Source: Brachynemurus nebulosus
Lineage: Eukaryota > Arthropoda > Insecta > Neuroptera > Myrmeleontidae
Assembly: GCA_035578155.1 (NCBI GenBank)
Contig: JAPWDM010000009.1
Coordinates: 1,152,001 to 1,216,000 of the forward strand
Reading direction: 5' to 3'
Length of the DNA: 64,000 nt
Shown: positions 11,317 through 22,086 of the stretch, piece by piece
Position numbering within the stretch: the first letter of the stretch is position 1
Layout: every line of letters starts with the position of its first letter
Notes under the pieces: generated by a model
Told to the model about the DNA's origin: nothing
Database searches by the model: none
Seen by the model: the letters and a program-made list of their open reading frames with translations, nothing else
Program-made: the position numbers and the translations under genes

Positions 11317-12553
11317 CAATGGGGCCCTTCGTAACAACACCGCTTGCAAGCAGTTTGCAAGCATATATCGCTCGACTGTTTGTGAAGAACTATTGATAGC
11401 ACTATCGATAAGTATCGATAGTTTTGACTATCGAAAACTATCGATAGAAAAAAAAAAATATCGATAGTTTTCGATAGTTTTTTTTAGTCATTTCGTTTAC
11501 TTATAAATACTATAAAGATAATAAAAATTTCGTAGAAATTATAGCCAGAGATATAAAAACAACCATTTTAAGGGAATTCCCGGGCAAAAAGGAATAATTC
11601 CGCTCGGCGACCTTTGTTTTTTTGCGCGCCGCCTATCGAAATCAAAAAACTTGACTATCGATAGTTTCACGACCTGACTATCGGTAACTATAGATAGTCG
11701 GAACTATCGATAGTCGGGATTATCGATAGTTCTCCATCACTAGCAAGCACATACTTAAAAACCAGCATGTTTTTGTGTGTGTGTGTGTGTGTATAGTACA
11801 ACAGATTAATTTTGGCCCATTAAACATGTTTCCTATCTTTGTTACACTATGTTGTATTGGTATATTGTACTAATGAAATAAAAAAGGATACATAACAAAT
11901 AGAATTGGACTTTGAACGGTCAGAATCAATCTGTGAATCTATGGGCTCATTCGAATCAGTGTAAGCCCAAGCCGCTTGCGCTCATTTTGAAGCCAAATGT
12001 GCTTGAAAACAAACACATTTGGCTTGCTTTTGATATGTTTGTATATTTCTGTCTCACTTTCCATGTTCTAGAGAGAAGGATGAGGGTATGTATACGATGT
12101 ATACCGAACGCTATTACTGACTATAAACTATGTATGCTAGAATGATCGTATCATAGAGATGTACACGTTATGATTTTACTCACAGAGTACTAATTTAACT
12201 CATACAAATATCTCCAAAGTAAGGCAAAAGCAGTTCAAAACAAGCGTAATGTTCTTAAAAGTAAGAGTAAGACACTTTGGCTAGTTGCGTTACGAATGCT
12301 CCCTATGTATGCGGAAAGTGAGACAGGAATATACAAACATATCAAAAGCAAGCCAAATGTGCTTGTTTTAAAGCACAAATTGCTTCAAAATGAGCGCAAG
12401 CGGCTTGGGTTTACGCCGATACGAATCGGCTCTACATGTGTATATTTTACCGAACTTGATAGCAAGCTAAGTGTGCTCGTTTTTAAGCATGAGCTTGCGA
12501 ACAGTCGAGCGATATGTACTTGCAAGCGGTGTTGTTACGAATAGCCCCATTTA
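11317..12553. mobile_element. Large foldback element
   Basis: The outer ends are inverted over about 60 bp: ATGGGG...CGTAACAACACCGCTTGCAAG at the left and the complement at the right, both running into ATATCGCTCGACTGTT. An inner inverted pair (about 11955-12065 against 12310-12415) includes GCTTGCGCTCATTTTGAAGC and CAAGCCAAATGTGCTTG. The whole 1.2 kb is thus a broken palindrome; a TATCGATA-rich block and a (GT)n run interrupt the left arm. No coding capacity and no clear target duplication were found. Confidence 0.65.
11403..11728. repeat. Cluster of seven TATCGATA palindromes
   Basis: Exact TATCGATA occurs at 11403, 11413, 11439, 11459, 11656, 11705 and 11721, mostly within CTATCGATAG. TATCGATA is the Drosophila DRE octamer bound by DREF and overlaps BEAF-type CGATA sites. 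Here the cluster lies inside the left arm of a foldback element, so it may be only a repeat; binding is inference. Confidence 0.6.
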
Positions 12554-12576
12554 TCGTTTGATCAAAAAAAGTGTTT

Positions 12577-12763
12577 TTGAGCGTTACTTTATGGTATTCC
12601 ATATTTGTAAATAATAAACAAATATTTTACTTTGCAAAATACCACTTTTATTTTTATTTTTTTTTTCTGTTTGAAAATGAACTAACGGTTCGAAACAATA
12701 TTGTCATAGTTTCAAAAATAAAAGTGGTATTTTGCAAAGTAAAATATTTGTTTATTATTTACA
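12577..12763. mobile_element. MITE family M1, copy a
   Basis: Two arms of 50 bp (12606-12655 and 12714-12763) are exact reverse complements, beginning TGTAAATAATAAACAAAT. A one-sided extension GAGCGTTACTTTATGGTATT lies at 12579-12598. The spacer contains CGAAACAATATTGTCATAG. The same arms occur in copy b at 25751-26172, and a partial right end occurs at about 52701-52747. Confidence 0.8.
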
Positions 12764-12881
12764 AAGTGTTCATCCATAAAAAATAAGTTTTGTACGTGAT
12801 ATCAAGAATTATTAGTCACCAGTACAAAGTAAATTAATGTACAAACATAAAAAAATATTTCTCTTAATAATAACGCATTAA

Positions 12882-15800
12882 TTAAATTATGTTAAATAAT
12901 AGATAATTTCGTAGACGTGTTGGTGAAAATGTAATATTACGTACAAAATGATAGTAATGACTTTTATAAAAATCTTTACATTGAATTCGACAAAGTTGTT
13001 TTAATGTTCGCGGACATGATTGACACTGCGCAATATAATCTTTTAATACATCAATTTTATTAGTGATCTCTAACGGTATATATAAATTTTCAAATTTTAA
13101 TCCCGCACTGTATAACAGATTTACAATTGCCATATCTTTTTCAGTAAGACTATCATGAGTTTTATATTTATAATTATTACCACGAAAAGGATTATAACGG
13201 TATTCTTCACAAAAATATTTTAAAATATTTTTATCTAAGTTGACATCGGCTCCATATATAATTAACTTTTTTACTTTTTGATAATCACGGATATTGGTAG
13301 CTAACGTTAATGGCGTTTTATTTCCATAGTCATAAGCGTTTACGTTCGCTCCGCATTCAATAAAACGTTTTAAAAAGTAACTATGACAATTTGCAGCGAC
13401 TGTATGAAACACTGTTTTATTATCGTAACATTTGAATTGGACCATATTAACATCAATATATTTCAACTGCAAAAGATAATCAAACATTTGCCATTGATTA
13501 AAATTAAGTATTGTAAGTAATAATTGAAGGCCACCGTCGTAATTACGGTCATAATAGTCATACGATTCTATACTAGCACCACGCGTTAATAGCCATCGAA
13601 ATAGATCAACACGACTACTTTTAATTGGTTCAAGAAGATGTGTATCATCGTACTTGACATAAATATTAGCTCCATTTTCAATAAGAAGTTGTAAAGTGTC
13701 GATGGTACCTCTTGACGCGTGATAGTGTAAAGGTGTTTGGCCCGTTGTACAACTGACATCGGCACCTTTAGAAATTAAAAATTTTGCCATTTCAGTATTC
13801 ATCGCGAAACAAATCGGTGTCGCATAAAAAAAATCTCTAGTATTAATATCGTTGGCAAACTGTAAAGCATATTCGAAATCATCAACATCACCATACTGAG
13901 CGGTTAACTGCAACAAATTGGAAATATCCGGTTTTTGGGTCAACAAATATCTAATCACATTTTTATGTTTATTACGAATGGCGTAATAAAGTGGGGTATG
14001 ACCTTTTATATCAAAGTTTGCGAATTTATTTCTATAATTGATATCCGCTCCATTTGCAAGAAGTATTTGTACCATTTCCAAATTTCCAACTGCACACGCC
14101 GCACACAAGGGCGGACCTAAATTTCCATCTAAATCCACCTGTGCTTTGTAATCTATCAGCATTTTCACTGCTCCTATCTGATTACCGGCTACGGCATAAT
14201 TAACAGGGTAGTTCTGATTATTATCAGGAACATTTGGATGTGGATTTTCTTTTAACAAATTTCTTAACGTCTCTAAGTCGCCGTAGAATGCGGCTCTGTG
14301 TACAAGAGGCACGCTATTGTAATCTAAAATCATCTCAGTTATTTCATCATTTTTATTTTTAATGGCAATTGTTAATGGTAGATCACCACATCTATTCATA
14401 GTATTCATATCTTTCATATTATCATCTAGATTTGGATATTTTCCAATTAAAACACGAAAGACTTCCGTGTGATTGTTGTAAGAAGCAAAATGATAAGGTG
14501 TATTACTATTAATCTCTTTATCAAAACACCAATCAACTGAAAATATTTTAATAATTTCAATATCACTTTCTGAGTTAAAACTTAAAATTGCCCAGTGAAG
14601 TGGTGATCGCTTAAAATGTTTATCAGTTTCTTTCAAAATTTGCTTTTTCCATGAAAACATCAACATTTGTACGATATCCAGCCGTCCTGAAGCTGCAGCC
14701 CAACAAAATACTTCCTTTGTGTCCGCGCCATTTTCTAGAAGAGTTTCAACTGCTTCTTTGTATCCATGTCCAGCGGCCCAACAAAGTGCTGTACTCTCAT
14801 ACGGCAAATCCGTAGCATCTAATTCACAACCTTGATCGATTAAATACTGGATTATTTCGTAGTTTCCAAAAGCTGCAGCCGTATGTAAGGCGGTGTTAAC
14901 ATTCCCACCAAGAACATTACAATCCATACCATTCTCAATAAATTTCCGAACTACATTTTCGGAACAGAAGGCGGCAGCCCAATGAAACGCATTTGGTAAA
15001 TTATAAAGTCGATCAAAATATTTTTTTATCAAATCATCGGGACCATTTAAATTTGTTAATACATGATAAAGTCCACAATTTCCATTATTCAGATTCAAAT
15101 GATCACCTTTTTCGAGTAAATAGATTATGGTTTGTTCGTGACCGTACAGTGTGGCTAGGAAAAGAGGTGTGAAAAAGTTTCCATCGCACAAATTGTAGTA
15201 ATTTTCTTTGTCCAACAGAACATCTAGTATTTCGTTGTTACCACAGGATGCAGCCCAATGGTGGGGTAATATTCCAAAATTATCTTCTAGAATTTTACCT
15301 CCGTTAGCTAAAAGTAATTTTACCGTCGATGTGTGATTACAAGCAGATGCCAGATGTAGCGGGGTTATTGAATTTCGGTCCTTCTGATTTACATCGTTAC
15401 AACGAAATTCCAATAGGGCTTCGATGACTTCATTGTGACCGACAAACGCTGCCAGATGCAATGGAGTTATACCTAAACTGTCTTCTATTTTCCTTTCTTG
15501 TTCTGGATATTTTTCCATTAATAAGTTAACTATTTGAACATGATTACGTAATGCCGCCAAGTGAATTGGTTGAATACCATTTTTATCGCTAACTTTAACC
15601 AAAGCGTTCAAATTTAATAAAATATTTACTAATTCAACGTTGCCCATGTACGCAGCCCAGTGTAATGGTGTCGTTAAATTACAATCAGATTTATTTATGT
15701 CGGCTCCAATCTGGATTAAATATTTTACAGTTTCTGGGTGATTTTTTGAACAAGCCAATATTAGTGGTGTACATCCATTGGTATCTGTTTGGTTAACATC

Positions 15801-15905
15801 AACTGCTTGCGACGATATTAGATTGGCAAGCTTATTGGTATCACCCAAAAACGAATATAAGAACAGTTTCTGATCGTGTTCAGTTTCTACTTCCATATCC
15901 TTCAT
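12882..15905 (-). CDS. Ankyrin-repeat/SOCS-box-like protein, tandem copy 2
   Basis: A single 1007-codon exon starting MKDMEVETEH. Ankyrin repeats fill residues from about 12 to about 900 with recurrent TPLHLA, GADIN and AAAxGN signatures. The C-terminus (964-1007, CPRTLKQLCRIQC...RLRNYLLFNII) resembles a SOCS box: TLKQLCRI fits the elongin-BC box, while the Cullin-5 box normally reading LPxxL is altered here to SPTRLRNYL. ASB proteins with this architecture select substrates for elongin BC-Cullin-5 ubiquitin ligases, which is the inferred role; substrate unknown. The ATG follows TTTTAAG, a likely acceptor for a leader intron. It is about 80% identical by eye to copies 3 and 4. At about 24 repeats it is much longer than typical ASB proteins. 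Confidence 0.93.
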   Translation of the reverse strand: MKDMEVETEHDQKLFLYSFLGDTNKLANLISSQAVDVNQTDTNGCTPLILACSKNHPETVKYLIQIGADINKSDCNLTTPLHWAAYMGNVELVNILLNLNALVKVSDKNGIQPIHLAALRNHVQIVNLLMEKYPEQERKIEDSLGITPLHLAAFVGHNEVIEALLEFRCNDVNQKDRNSITPLHLASACNHTSTVKLLLANGGKILEDNFGILPHHWAASCGNNEILDVLLDKENYYNLCDGNFFTPLFLATLYGHEQTIIYLLEKGDHLNLNNGNCGLYHVLTNLNGPDDLIKKYFDRLYNLPNAFHWAAAFCSENVVRKFIENGMDCNVLGGNVNTALHTAAAFGNYEIIQYLIDQGCELDATDLPYESTALCWAAGHGYKEAVETLLENGADTKEVFCWAAASGRLDIVQMLMFSWKKQILKETDKHFKRSPLHWAILSFNSESDIEIIKIFSVDWCFDKEINSNTPYHFASYNNHTEVFRVLIGKYPNLDDNMKDMNTMNRCGDLPLTIAIKNKNDEITEMILDYNSVPLVHRAAFYGDLETLRNLLKENPHPNVPDNNQNYPVNYAVAGNQIGAVKMLIDYKAQVDLDGNLGPPLCAACAVGNLEMVQILLANGADINYRNKFANFDIKGHTPLYYAIRNKHKNVIRYLLTQKPDISNLLQLTAQYGDVDDFEYALQFANDINTRDFFYATPICFAMNTEMAKFLISKGADVSCTTGQTPLHYHASRGTIDTLQLLIENGANIYVKYDDTHLLEPIKSSRVDLFRWLLTRGASIESYDYYDRNYDGGLQLLLTILNFNQWQMFDYLLQLKYIDVNMVQFKCYDNKTVFHTVAANCHSYFLKRFIECGANVNAYDYGNKTPLTLATNIRDYQKVKKLIIYGADVNLDKNILKYFCEEYRYNPFRGNNYKYKTHDSLTEKDMAIVNLLYSAGLKFENLYIPLEITNKIDVLKDYIAQCQSCPRTLKQLCRIQCKDFYKSHYYHFVRNITFSPTRLRNYLLFNII

Positions 15906-15907
15906 TC

Positions 15908-18883
15908 CTTAAAACAAATAATTTAACTCTTTGCGCTTATAAGACATGTATAGCATGACAAGGTGGTTTGTCCATTAACTATACCATATTTAAAGGTGTA
16001 TTGTCTGTTGGATCATAAGACATGTACCACATGACACACTGAATGTTGAACTGTAATGACTGCTCATACTTCACACTACATGAATATTTTATTTAATAAC
16101 TGCAAACACATTCATTTATTAGAAAAATTGTAAATAAAATAATACAAAATCACGTTGAATTATCTTTTTAAAATTAAAAACTAATAAAAACAGTATTGAG
16201 GACGTATTTAGCGCATTTAGTATTCAACTTTGGAGAAACAAGGTTAGAACGTCAAAAGAATCCGTCAAAAAAAGAACATCGGTCGTTGTCATGTGCTACA
16301 TGTCTTACCAGCCTATTTACAACTCACTTTTTTTTGCTTGAGTGCAAAGAGTTAATTGCTATTTAAACTAGGAAAGAGAGAAACCAATCACATTTGAACG
16401 GCTGATCATAGATAATTTATATAACTACGTTATATAGATAATATATATCTATAATATAAGGATAGAGAATATCACTTTATTTTCTTCCAGGCCGTCAATA
16501 AGGTGAGGTCGCTAGTGTCCAATGCTAGTGTCCGTCTTGTTTCGCTTGCTTTCGCCTGGTTTCGTTCCATGTAGATCGTTTATGTCGTTTATGTTTTGTT
16601 TCCGGTTTCTGTCATTAATAAAATAGTGGTTTGATAAATCTATCATATGTGATAAATATAGATATTTTGTCATTCGCGAGTTTGTGAAATCGTGAAACAC
16701 TTTGTGAATTTTAATTAAAATTATCTAATAAAAAGTCACTCAAAAATAATATTTCAGAATTTGATGGTAAAACTTACACGCCAAAAAACAAATCAAATTT
16801 TCATTCATTGTCATAAAATTTATTTGCACGTTTTCTTAAAAAAATACATTTACAACTTAAAAAAGGAGACATGAAATATGCTTTATTAGTTCAGGTACTG
16901 TTTTCAAGAAACGTTTTCTTTTTTTTACTATATTTTATTTTAAAAGAATTTTCACGTGAATTTTTTCAAAAAGACATGACCTAGTTTAATTTACAAATTT
17001 GAGGAAGGTATATGTAGAATTAAAGACCATAATTCAAAATTGCATAAATAATTCAAAAATTACTGTACTCTACAAAAGTATTTTAAATGTCAGCTGCAAG
17101 TCAGTCAGCCTTTAGAGCGACTATTTAGCGAAATATTATTTTGAAAAATGAATGCATAAATAATTCAAAAATTACTGTACTATATAAAAGTATTAAATAA
17201 AAAATAATAAAAATATATTAAATATGTTTTAATTTTATTTCTGAAATCCCTTGTTAAAAATCCTTTTAAGATCGATTAACTTTGATTTTTCTGATTGATA
17301 CTTGATTTAATTGAATATGTTGATTTTTTTTATTAGATTGTATTTTCAGATACCTCATTTGCAATACTTTTCTAAAAATAATTTTTTTCAGTGTAACTAA
17401 ATCAAATATCAATCAGAAATATGCGTATAAGAGTAAAAATGTAAGATGAAATTTGAGTGTAGTGGCATTTCAAACGCGCGCTCCTAAAATTTTGTTTTCT
17501 TCCGGACCGAGAGATGGCATGTAAATAGTGGTTTAGCACCATAGAGCATCTAGAGAGAAAATACATATTTCTATACTACTGGAACCTGTGTAACCACTTG
17601 AGATAGAAAATATGTTGTATACGTGCACGGTGTTTTCTTTGTATTTGTGCGGTAAACTCTGTTTGTGTGAGTGGTGATAGCCGTCACGCGACCTTTGGTT
17701 CACATACATGTATGTGATGTGTGTGATACCACAACGCTACTTGTGCCGGCTCAACAATCAAATTTATTGTTGTTTGACTGACTTAGACTGAACGACGGGT
17801 ACTGAGCAACTGACACCTAAGCAGCCTAAGATGCACATACTTCCACATAAGTGATTGCAGAAAAGAGACAGTTATATTCGTTCTATTTGTTCTGTGGTTT
17901 AGCACCGTTGTACAGAGATAGTTATCTTTAGTGTATTTGATCCATGTCCCTGCCACTTGTTTTCAAGGACGGACCTTTTCATGTCACAGTTTGCTACGTT
18001 TGCTACGTGGCGCTAATGGTATAGGGGGTATACTAAATAGAGTTGGGACATATGAGCATTTTTCATCAAATAGATGTCAAAATTAATTACCATATGATTG
18101 AGCACAAAAGTATCGTCACCAAGTTATGTGTTAACTAAGAATTAAAATTTTTTAATTTAATTAATCTTTCTAGGTTGAATTAAAGTATTTTTTTTAAATA
18201 TTTAATTTATTTCCAATTTATTTTAGATGAAAAATAGCGAACTATTAAACCTCATGTCTCGACTCTAATTTTATCTCCTAGTAAATCAACGCCATCTGGT
18301 ATATTAGTTACAGCAGCGTCAGAAAACAGTCCATTTTTTTATAATAGACTAAATGGAGAGTGACAGGGACATGATTTGATCTGTGCGGCTGATAAAAAAG
18401 GGTTATTATGGTTATTATGCAGGAGTACAATTTCACTTATTATTTTTGATCCTATAAAAAAATTAATTGTCTATTTTTTTAATTTTGATCTGTGAACAAT
18501 TCATATATTAATAGATACCTATGCATATGGTGAAATACAAAGCCTCATTTTCGGGCAAAGGATAATTAAATAATTAACCCGTGGTAAAAATAATTACCCT
18601 TTGTCTAAAAATGAATTTTAGCGGTTGGTATCGAATTGTGCCTACTATATTTTTTTTAATTAATCCGCCACAATGCTGAACATTAAAAAAAGCAAACTGA
18701 AAATTGAACAAATGATTAATTTTAATAGTTATCTATTAATATTTAATTAATTAATTTGACTATCTATATTTTAGTTAAAAAATAGATAGTAATGCACTAG
18801 ATGAATCGTCACTGGATGAAAGTAAATGATTTTTACAACTACGACAGTCGTTAATAATAAATTCAGTTTTAATGATTACTTAC
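15908..18883 (-). other. Predicted 5' UTR intron of ankyrin copy 2
   Basis: The predicted acceptor AG lies two bases before the ATG. The donor GGTAAGT at 18884-18878 (reverse strand) lies in a flank homologous to the donors of copies 3 and 4 (ACTTAC followed by TTTT-A-GTGTA on the plus strand). At about 3 kb it is eight or more times longer than in the sister copies because of inserted repeats. It is not proven by transcripts. Confidence 0.45.
15923..16355. mobile_element. TTAA-flanked MITE beside ankyrin copy 2
   Basis: TTAA (15923-15926) precedes CTCTTTGCGCTT, and AGTGCAAAGAG precedes TTAA (16352-16355), giving inverted ends around a 425-bp body. Inside, GACATGTATAGCATGACA at the left is mirrored by TGTCATGTGCTACATGTC at the right. 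The TTAA target fits piggyBac-type mobilisation. It begins only 17 bp upstream of the copy 2 ATG. Confidence 0.72.
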
Positions 18884-19171
18884 CTTTTACGTGTATTTTT
18901 ACTTAAAACGCTCAAAGCTAGAACACAGACTTGTTTTTCGTAATAATACCGTGTATAAAATTGCGTCTAGTTTTTATTTTCAAGGTCAGCCATAAAACTG
19001 TATCAAACAACTTTACACATTTCTGTGTTCACAGGCATATGCCTTTTTTAGTCCAAAAATAGTTTAAACTTATCACAAAAAATATTGTAAGTATAATCTG
19101 CCTCTTTATTTGAAAAAAATAAAATTTTAAGTTTTAGATTGCCATTATTTATAAAACGCCATTTTCCACAT

Positions 19172-19179
19172 TGACGTCA
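19172..19179. promoter_or_regulatory. TGACGTCA palindrome in the conserved flank of ankyrin copy 2
   Basis: A perfect CRE/ATF octamer followed by CTGGTAATTTT, as in copy 4 (31123) and nearly as in copy 3 (26618). Its position upstream of the predicted leader exon is conserved between copies. Confidence 0.4.
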
Positions 19180-19402
19180 CTGGTAATTTTCGAAATAAGC
19201 GGACGAGTGCCACCTCGACCAGCAGCATCCAGCTGTGTTATAAAGTTATAATTCATTATGTAGATGACATTACAAGTTTACTGGATAGAGACGCGCGCAA
19301 AACGAAAATGTAATATGTATACCATGTATACATATAACAACAATTTATTATTATGTAATACAACAATCAGAACAACGTTATGTATACCTCATATCAAATA
19401 CT

Positions 19403-19605
19403 AGATCATGAGTTTTCGTTAAAAAATTAAATAATTCTTATATTCGAAACAAATATGTAAATATTCCATTCTTTTCTAAAAAAAAAACTGCAAATTTAAA
19501 ATTTACGTAAATGCAATAATGAAGGAGATAAAGTCAAGAAAACGGAAATTATTTAAATTCAAAGTAACGAAGCATGGTTAAATTTAACTGAAATGAACCA
19601 TATTC
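19403..19605. repeat. Dispersed repeat D1, copy a
   Basis: About 200 bp starting GATCATGAGTTTTCGTTAAA and ending near GAAATGAACCAT are nearly the same as 48943-49135 in the ADGRA receptor gene. No inverted ends or coding content were seen; class unknown. Confidence 0.7.
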
Positions 19606-20080
19606 ATTAGTTTCTACATATTATATTAATTTACGTTACGAATAAAATTTATCAAATCTGAAATATGTCAATGAAATTTTTGTATTTATTTGGCAAATGG
19701 TTAATGAAATGTATTTGTGAATGTGCATTGTCGACAGTGTTGCAAGATAATCCGTTTTAGTGGGGACCTTGGAGCCCTGAGGAATCTTTATTAATTTATT
19801 ACGTTCATTTTTTCCGTAATTAGGTTTTATTATTATCTTTTTCTAAAGTAAAATTTGCGTAAAAGACGCTGAATTTGAAATTTATATATTTTAAACTTAT
19901 TTTGAGGCAACCGTAGTTTTTTTTTTAACTCTGTCTCTTCAAAAATTTACCATTAGACAAATGTTTCGCAAATAGCAAACCGCTGGAAAATTACAACAGA
20001 TATTCGTTAAGACATATTTTCTAAGTGGTTAGTATTATTTATATTAAAATAATATTAAAAAAAATTAATAATAATAATTC

Positions 20081-22016
20081 CCCAGTGAGCACAAAAGTCA
20101 GAAAGATGTCTTTATGAAGTCTTTTTTCTGACATCTTTCTGAACTGTAAATATGACATCTTTTTTAAGAAGTCAGAAATAAGAGTTCTTAAAGATATCTT
20201 AAATATGAATTCAATTTAATGATATCAAATAGACATCTTTTTTCTGACATCTTTCGGACTTCTTAAATATGTCTTAAAGGAGTCATATTTAAGATGTCAG
20301 AAAACATTATCAGAAAGATATCTTTATGAATTCATAAAGATATCTTATGCGTCGATTTAGGAGCTGTTTAAGACTTCATAAATATGATGTCTTAAAGAAT
20401 TCATATTTCTGACTTCAGAATTAGCTCATATTTCTGATGTCTTAAAAAAATATCCTATAAATATATTATTATTTTTTCTATAGAAACCACTAACAAAAAT
20501 AATAATTTAAACAATATTAGGACATCTAAATGAATTCATAAAGAAGTCTTATTTAAGACATCAGAAATATGATGTCTTAAACCGTTCGTATTTCTGACTA
20601 CTTTATGAATTCATATTTCTGATGTCTTAAACAGTTCTTATTTCTGACTACTTTATGGATTCATATTTCTGATGTCTTAAATAGTTCTTATTTCTGACCA
20701 CTTTTTGTACTCACATTTCTGATGTCTTAAATAGTTCTTAGTTCTGATTGTTTTATGAACTCATATTTTGGATGTCTTAAACAGCTCTGAATTCTGACTA
20801 CTTTATGAATTCATATTTCTGATGTCTTAAACAATTCTTATTTCTGAATACTTTATGAATTCATATTTTTGATGTCTTAAAAAGTTCTTATTTCTGATTG
20901 TTTTATGAACTCATATTTTGGATGTCTTAAACAGCTCTTATTTTTGATTACTTTTTGAACTCATATTTCTGATGTCTTAAACAGTTCTTTTTTCTGACTA
21001 CTTTTTGAACTCATATTTCTGATGTCTTAAATAGCTCTTATTTCTGACTTCATTATTAAGACTTCTTAATTAGTTCATATTTCGGATGTAAGGAAAAAAC
21101 AAAAAACAAACGAACAATGTAATGTATTAAAATTAATATTTTTATTGACAACGTTAACAACATAATGTCTAAAAGAAAACCATTTCAATATTTATTCAAA
21201 AGTCAAAAAAATAGAAGATTAAAATAGAGAAAGAGAGAAATTTAGCACAAGATGGAAATGATGGTGATGGTGATACTAAACAAAAATAAAATATGGTAGC
21301 TTAAAGAAAATTATTTAAAGTGAAAATGAATTGAAGGAAGTGAATTTATGATAGTGTTAATTTAAGAAGTTATGATAATAATTTGTGGTTTGATGGGATA
21401 TTGAGTATGGTTAGTTAGTGTTTTTGACTGTTTTTATTGCGACTAGTGTACAAATTGTGACATTTCCTGATAAAATACTGGAGTAAATTTAATCTTTTAA
21501 TATTTTAAATACATTTAATATACGTTGTACAAATACAGTTATGTAAATAAATAAAATTAACTAAATTAATTATATTTCTTTTATTTCGTAAATTACGCTT
21601 AATATTTTCAACGAATTCTTGGTATAGTTCTCTTAAGGTCATCTTTTTTAAGACATCAGAAATATGAGCTAATTCTGAAGTCAGAAATATGAATCCTTTA
21701 AGACGTCAGAAATATGAACTATTTAAGACATCATAATTCTGAAGTCAGAAATATGACTTCTTAATAATGAATTCTCAATTTAGATATCTTTTTTCAGACA
21801 TCAGAAATATGAGCTGTTTAAGACATCGCAATTCTGAAGTCAGAAAAAAGAATTCTTTAAGACATCATATTTAAGACTTCATAATCTGTTCATAAATCGA
21901 CGCATAAGATATCTTTATGAATTCATAAAGATATCTTTCTGAACTTGTTTTCTGACGTCCAAATCAGAAATATGAATTCTTTATGAATTCATTAAGACGT
22001 CAGAATGTTGACTGGG
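20081..22016. mobile_element. Inverted-repeat element built from 25/50-bp words
   Basis: Both ends begin CCCAGT (left CCCAGTGAGCACAAAAGTCA; right, read inward, CCCAGTCAACATTCTGACGT). The left arm to about 21090 is written in words such as TCATATTTCTGATGTCTTAA, and the right arm (about 21640-22016) in the reverse complement TTAAGACATCAGAAATATGA. The central 550 bp is unique and non-coding. The right end lies 70 bp from the stop codon of ankyrin copy 3, so it probably affects that gene's 3' UTR. No target duplication was identified. Confidence 0.72.
20571..21070. repeat. Ten tandem 50-bp units
   Basis: GATGTCTTAA recurs at 20571, 20621, 20671, 20721, 20771, 20821, 20871, 20921, 20971 and 21021: an exact 50-bp period with no indel over nine steps, despite base changes. 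Each unit is itself two diverged 25-bp halves (TCATATTTCTGATGTCTTAA... and TCTTATTTCTGACTACTTTA...). It lies in the left arm of the element at 20081-22016. Confidence 0.93.
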
Positions 22017-22086
22017 TCAGAAATTAATTCCTTTAATTCAAACAAATTAATGTATAACACAAAAAATTTCTAATAACAATAACAAA

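Larger units (their letters stand above)
16356..20080. other. Gene-free region upstream of ankyrin copy 2
   Basis: No coding exon recognised. Features noticed: a direct repeat of about 45 bp (17042-17088 and 17153-17195, both beginning GCATAAATAATTCAAAAATT); short inverted ends CATGTCCCTGCCACT (17944) and AGTGACAGGGACATG (18358-18372); the copy 2 leader donor (18878-18884) and flank (about 18840-19290) homologous to the upstream DNA of copies 3 and 4; and a dispersed repeat at 19403-19605. Confidence 0.5.

Noticed and set aside
17944..18373. Inverted words CATGTCCCTG(C/T)CACT 440 bp apart
   Set aside because: Only about 15 bp match and no target duplication or arm extension is visible; too weak to call an element.
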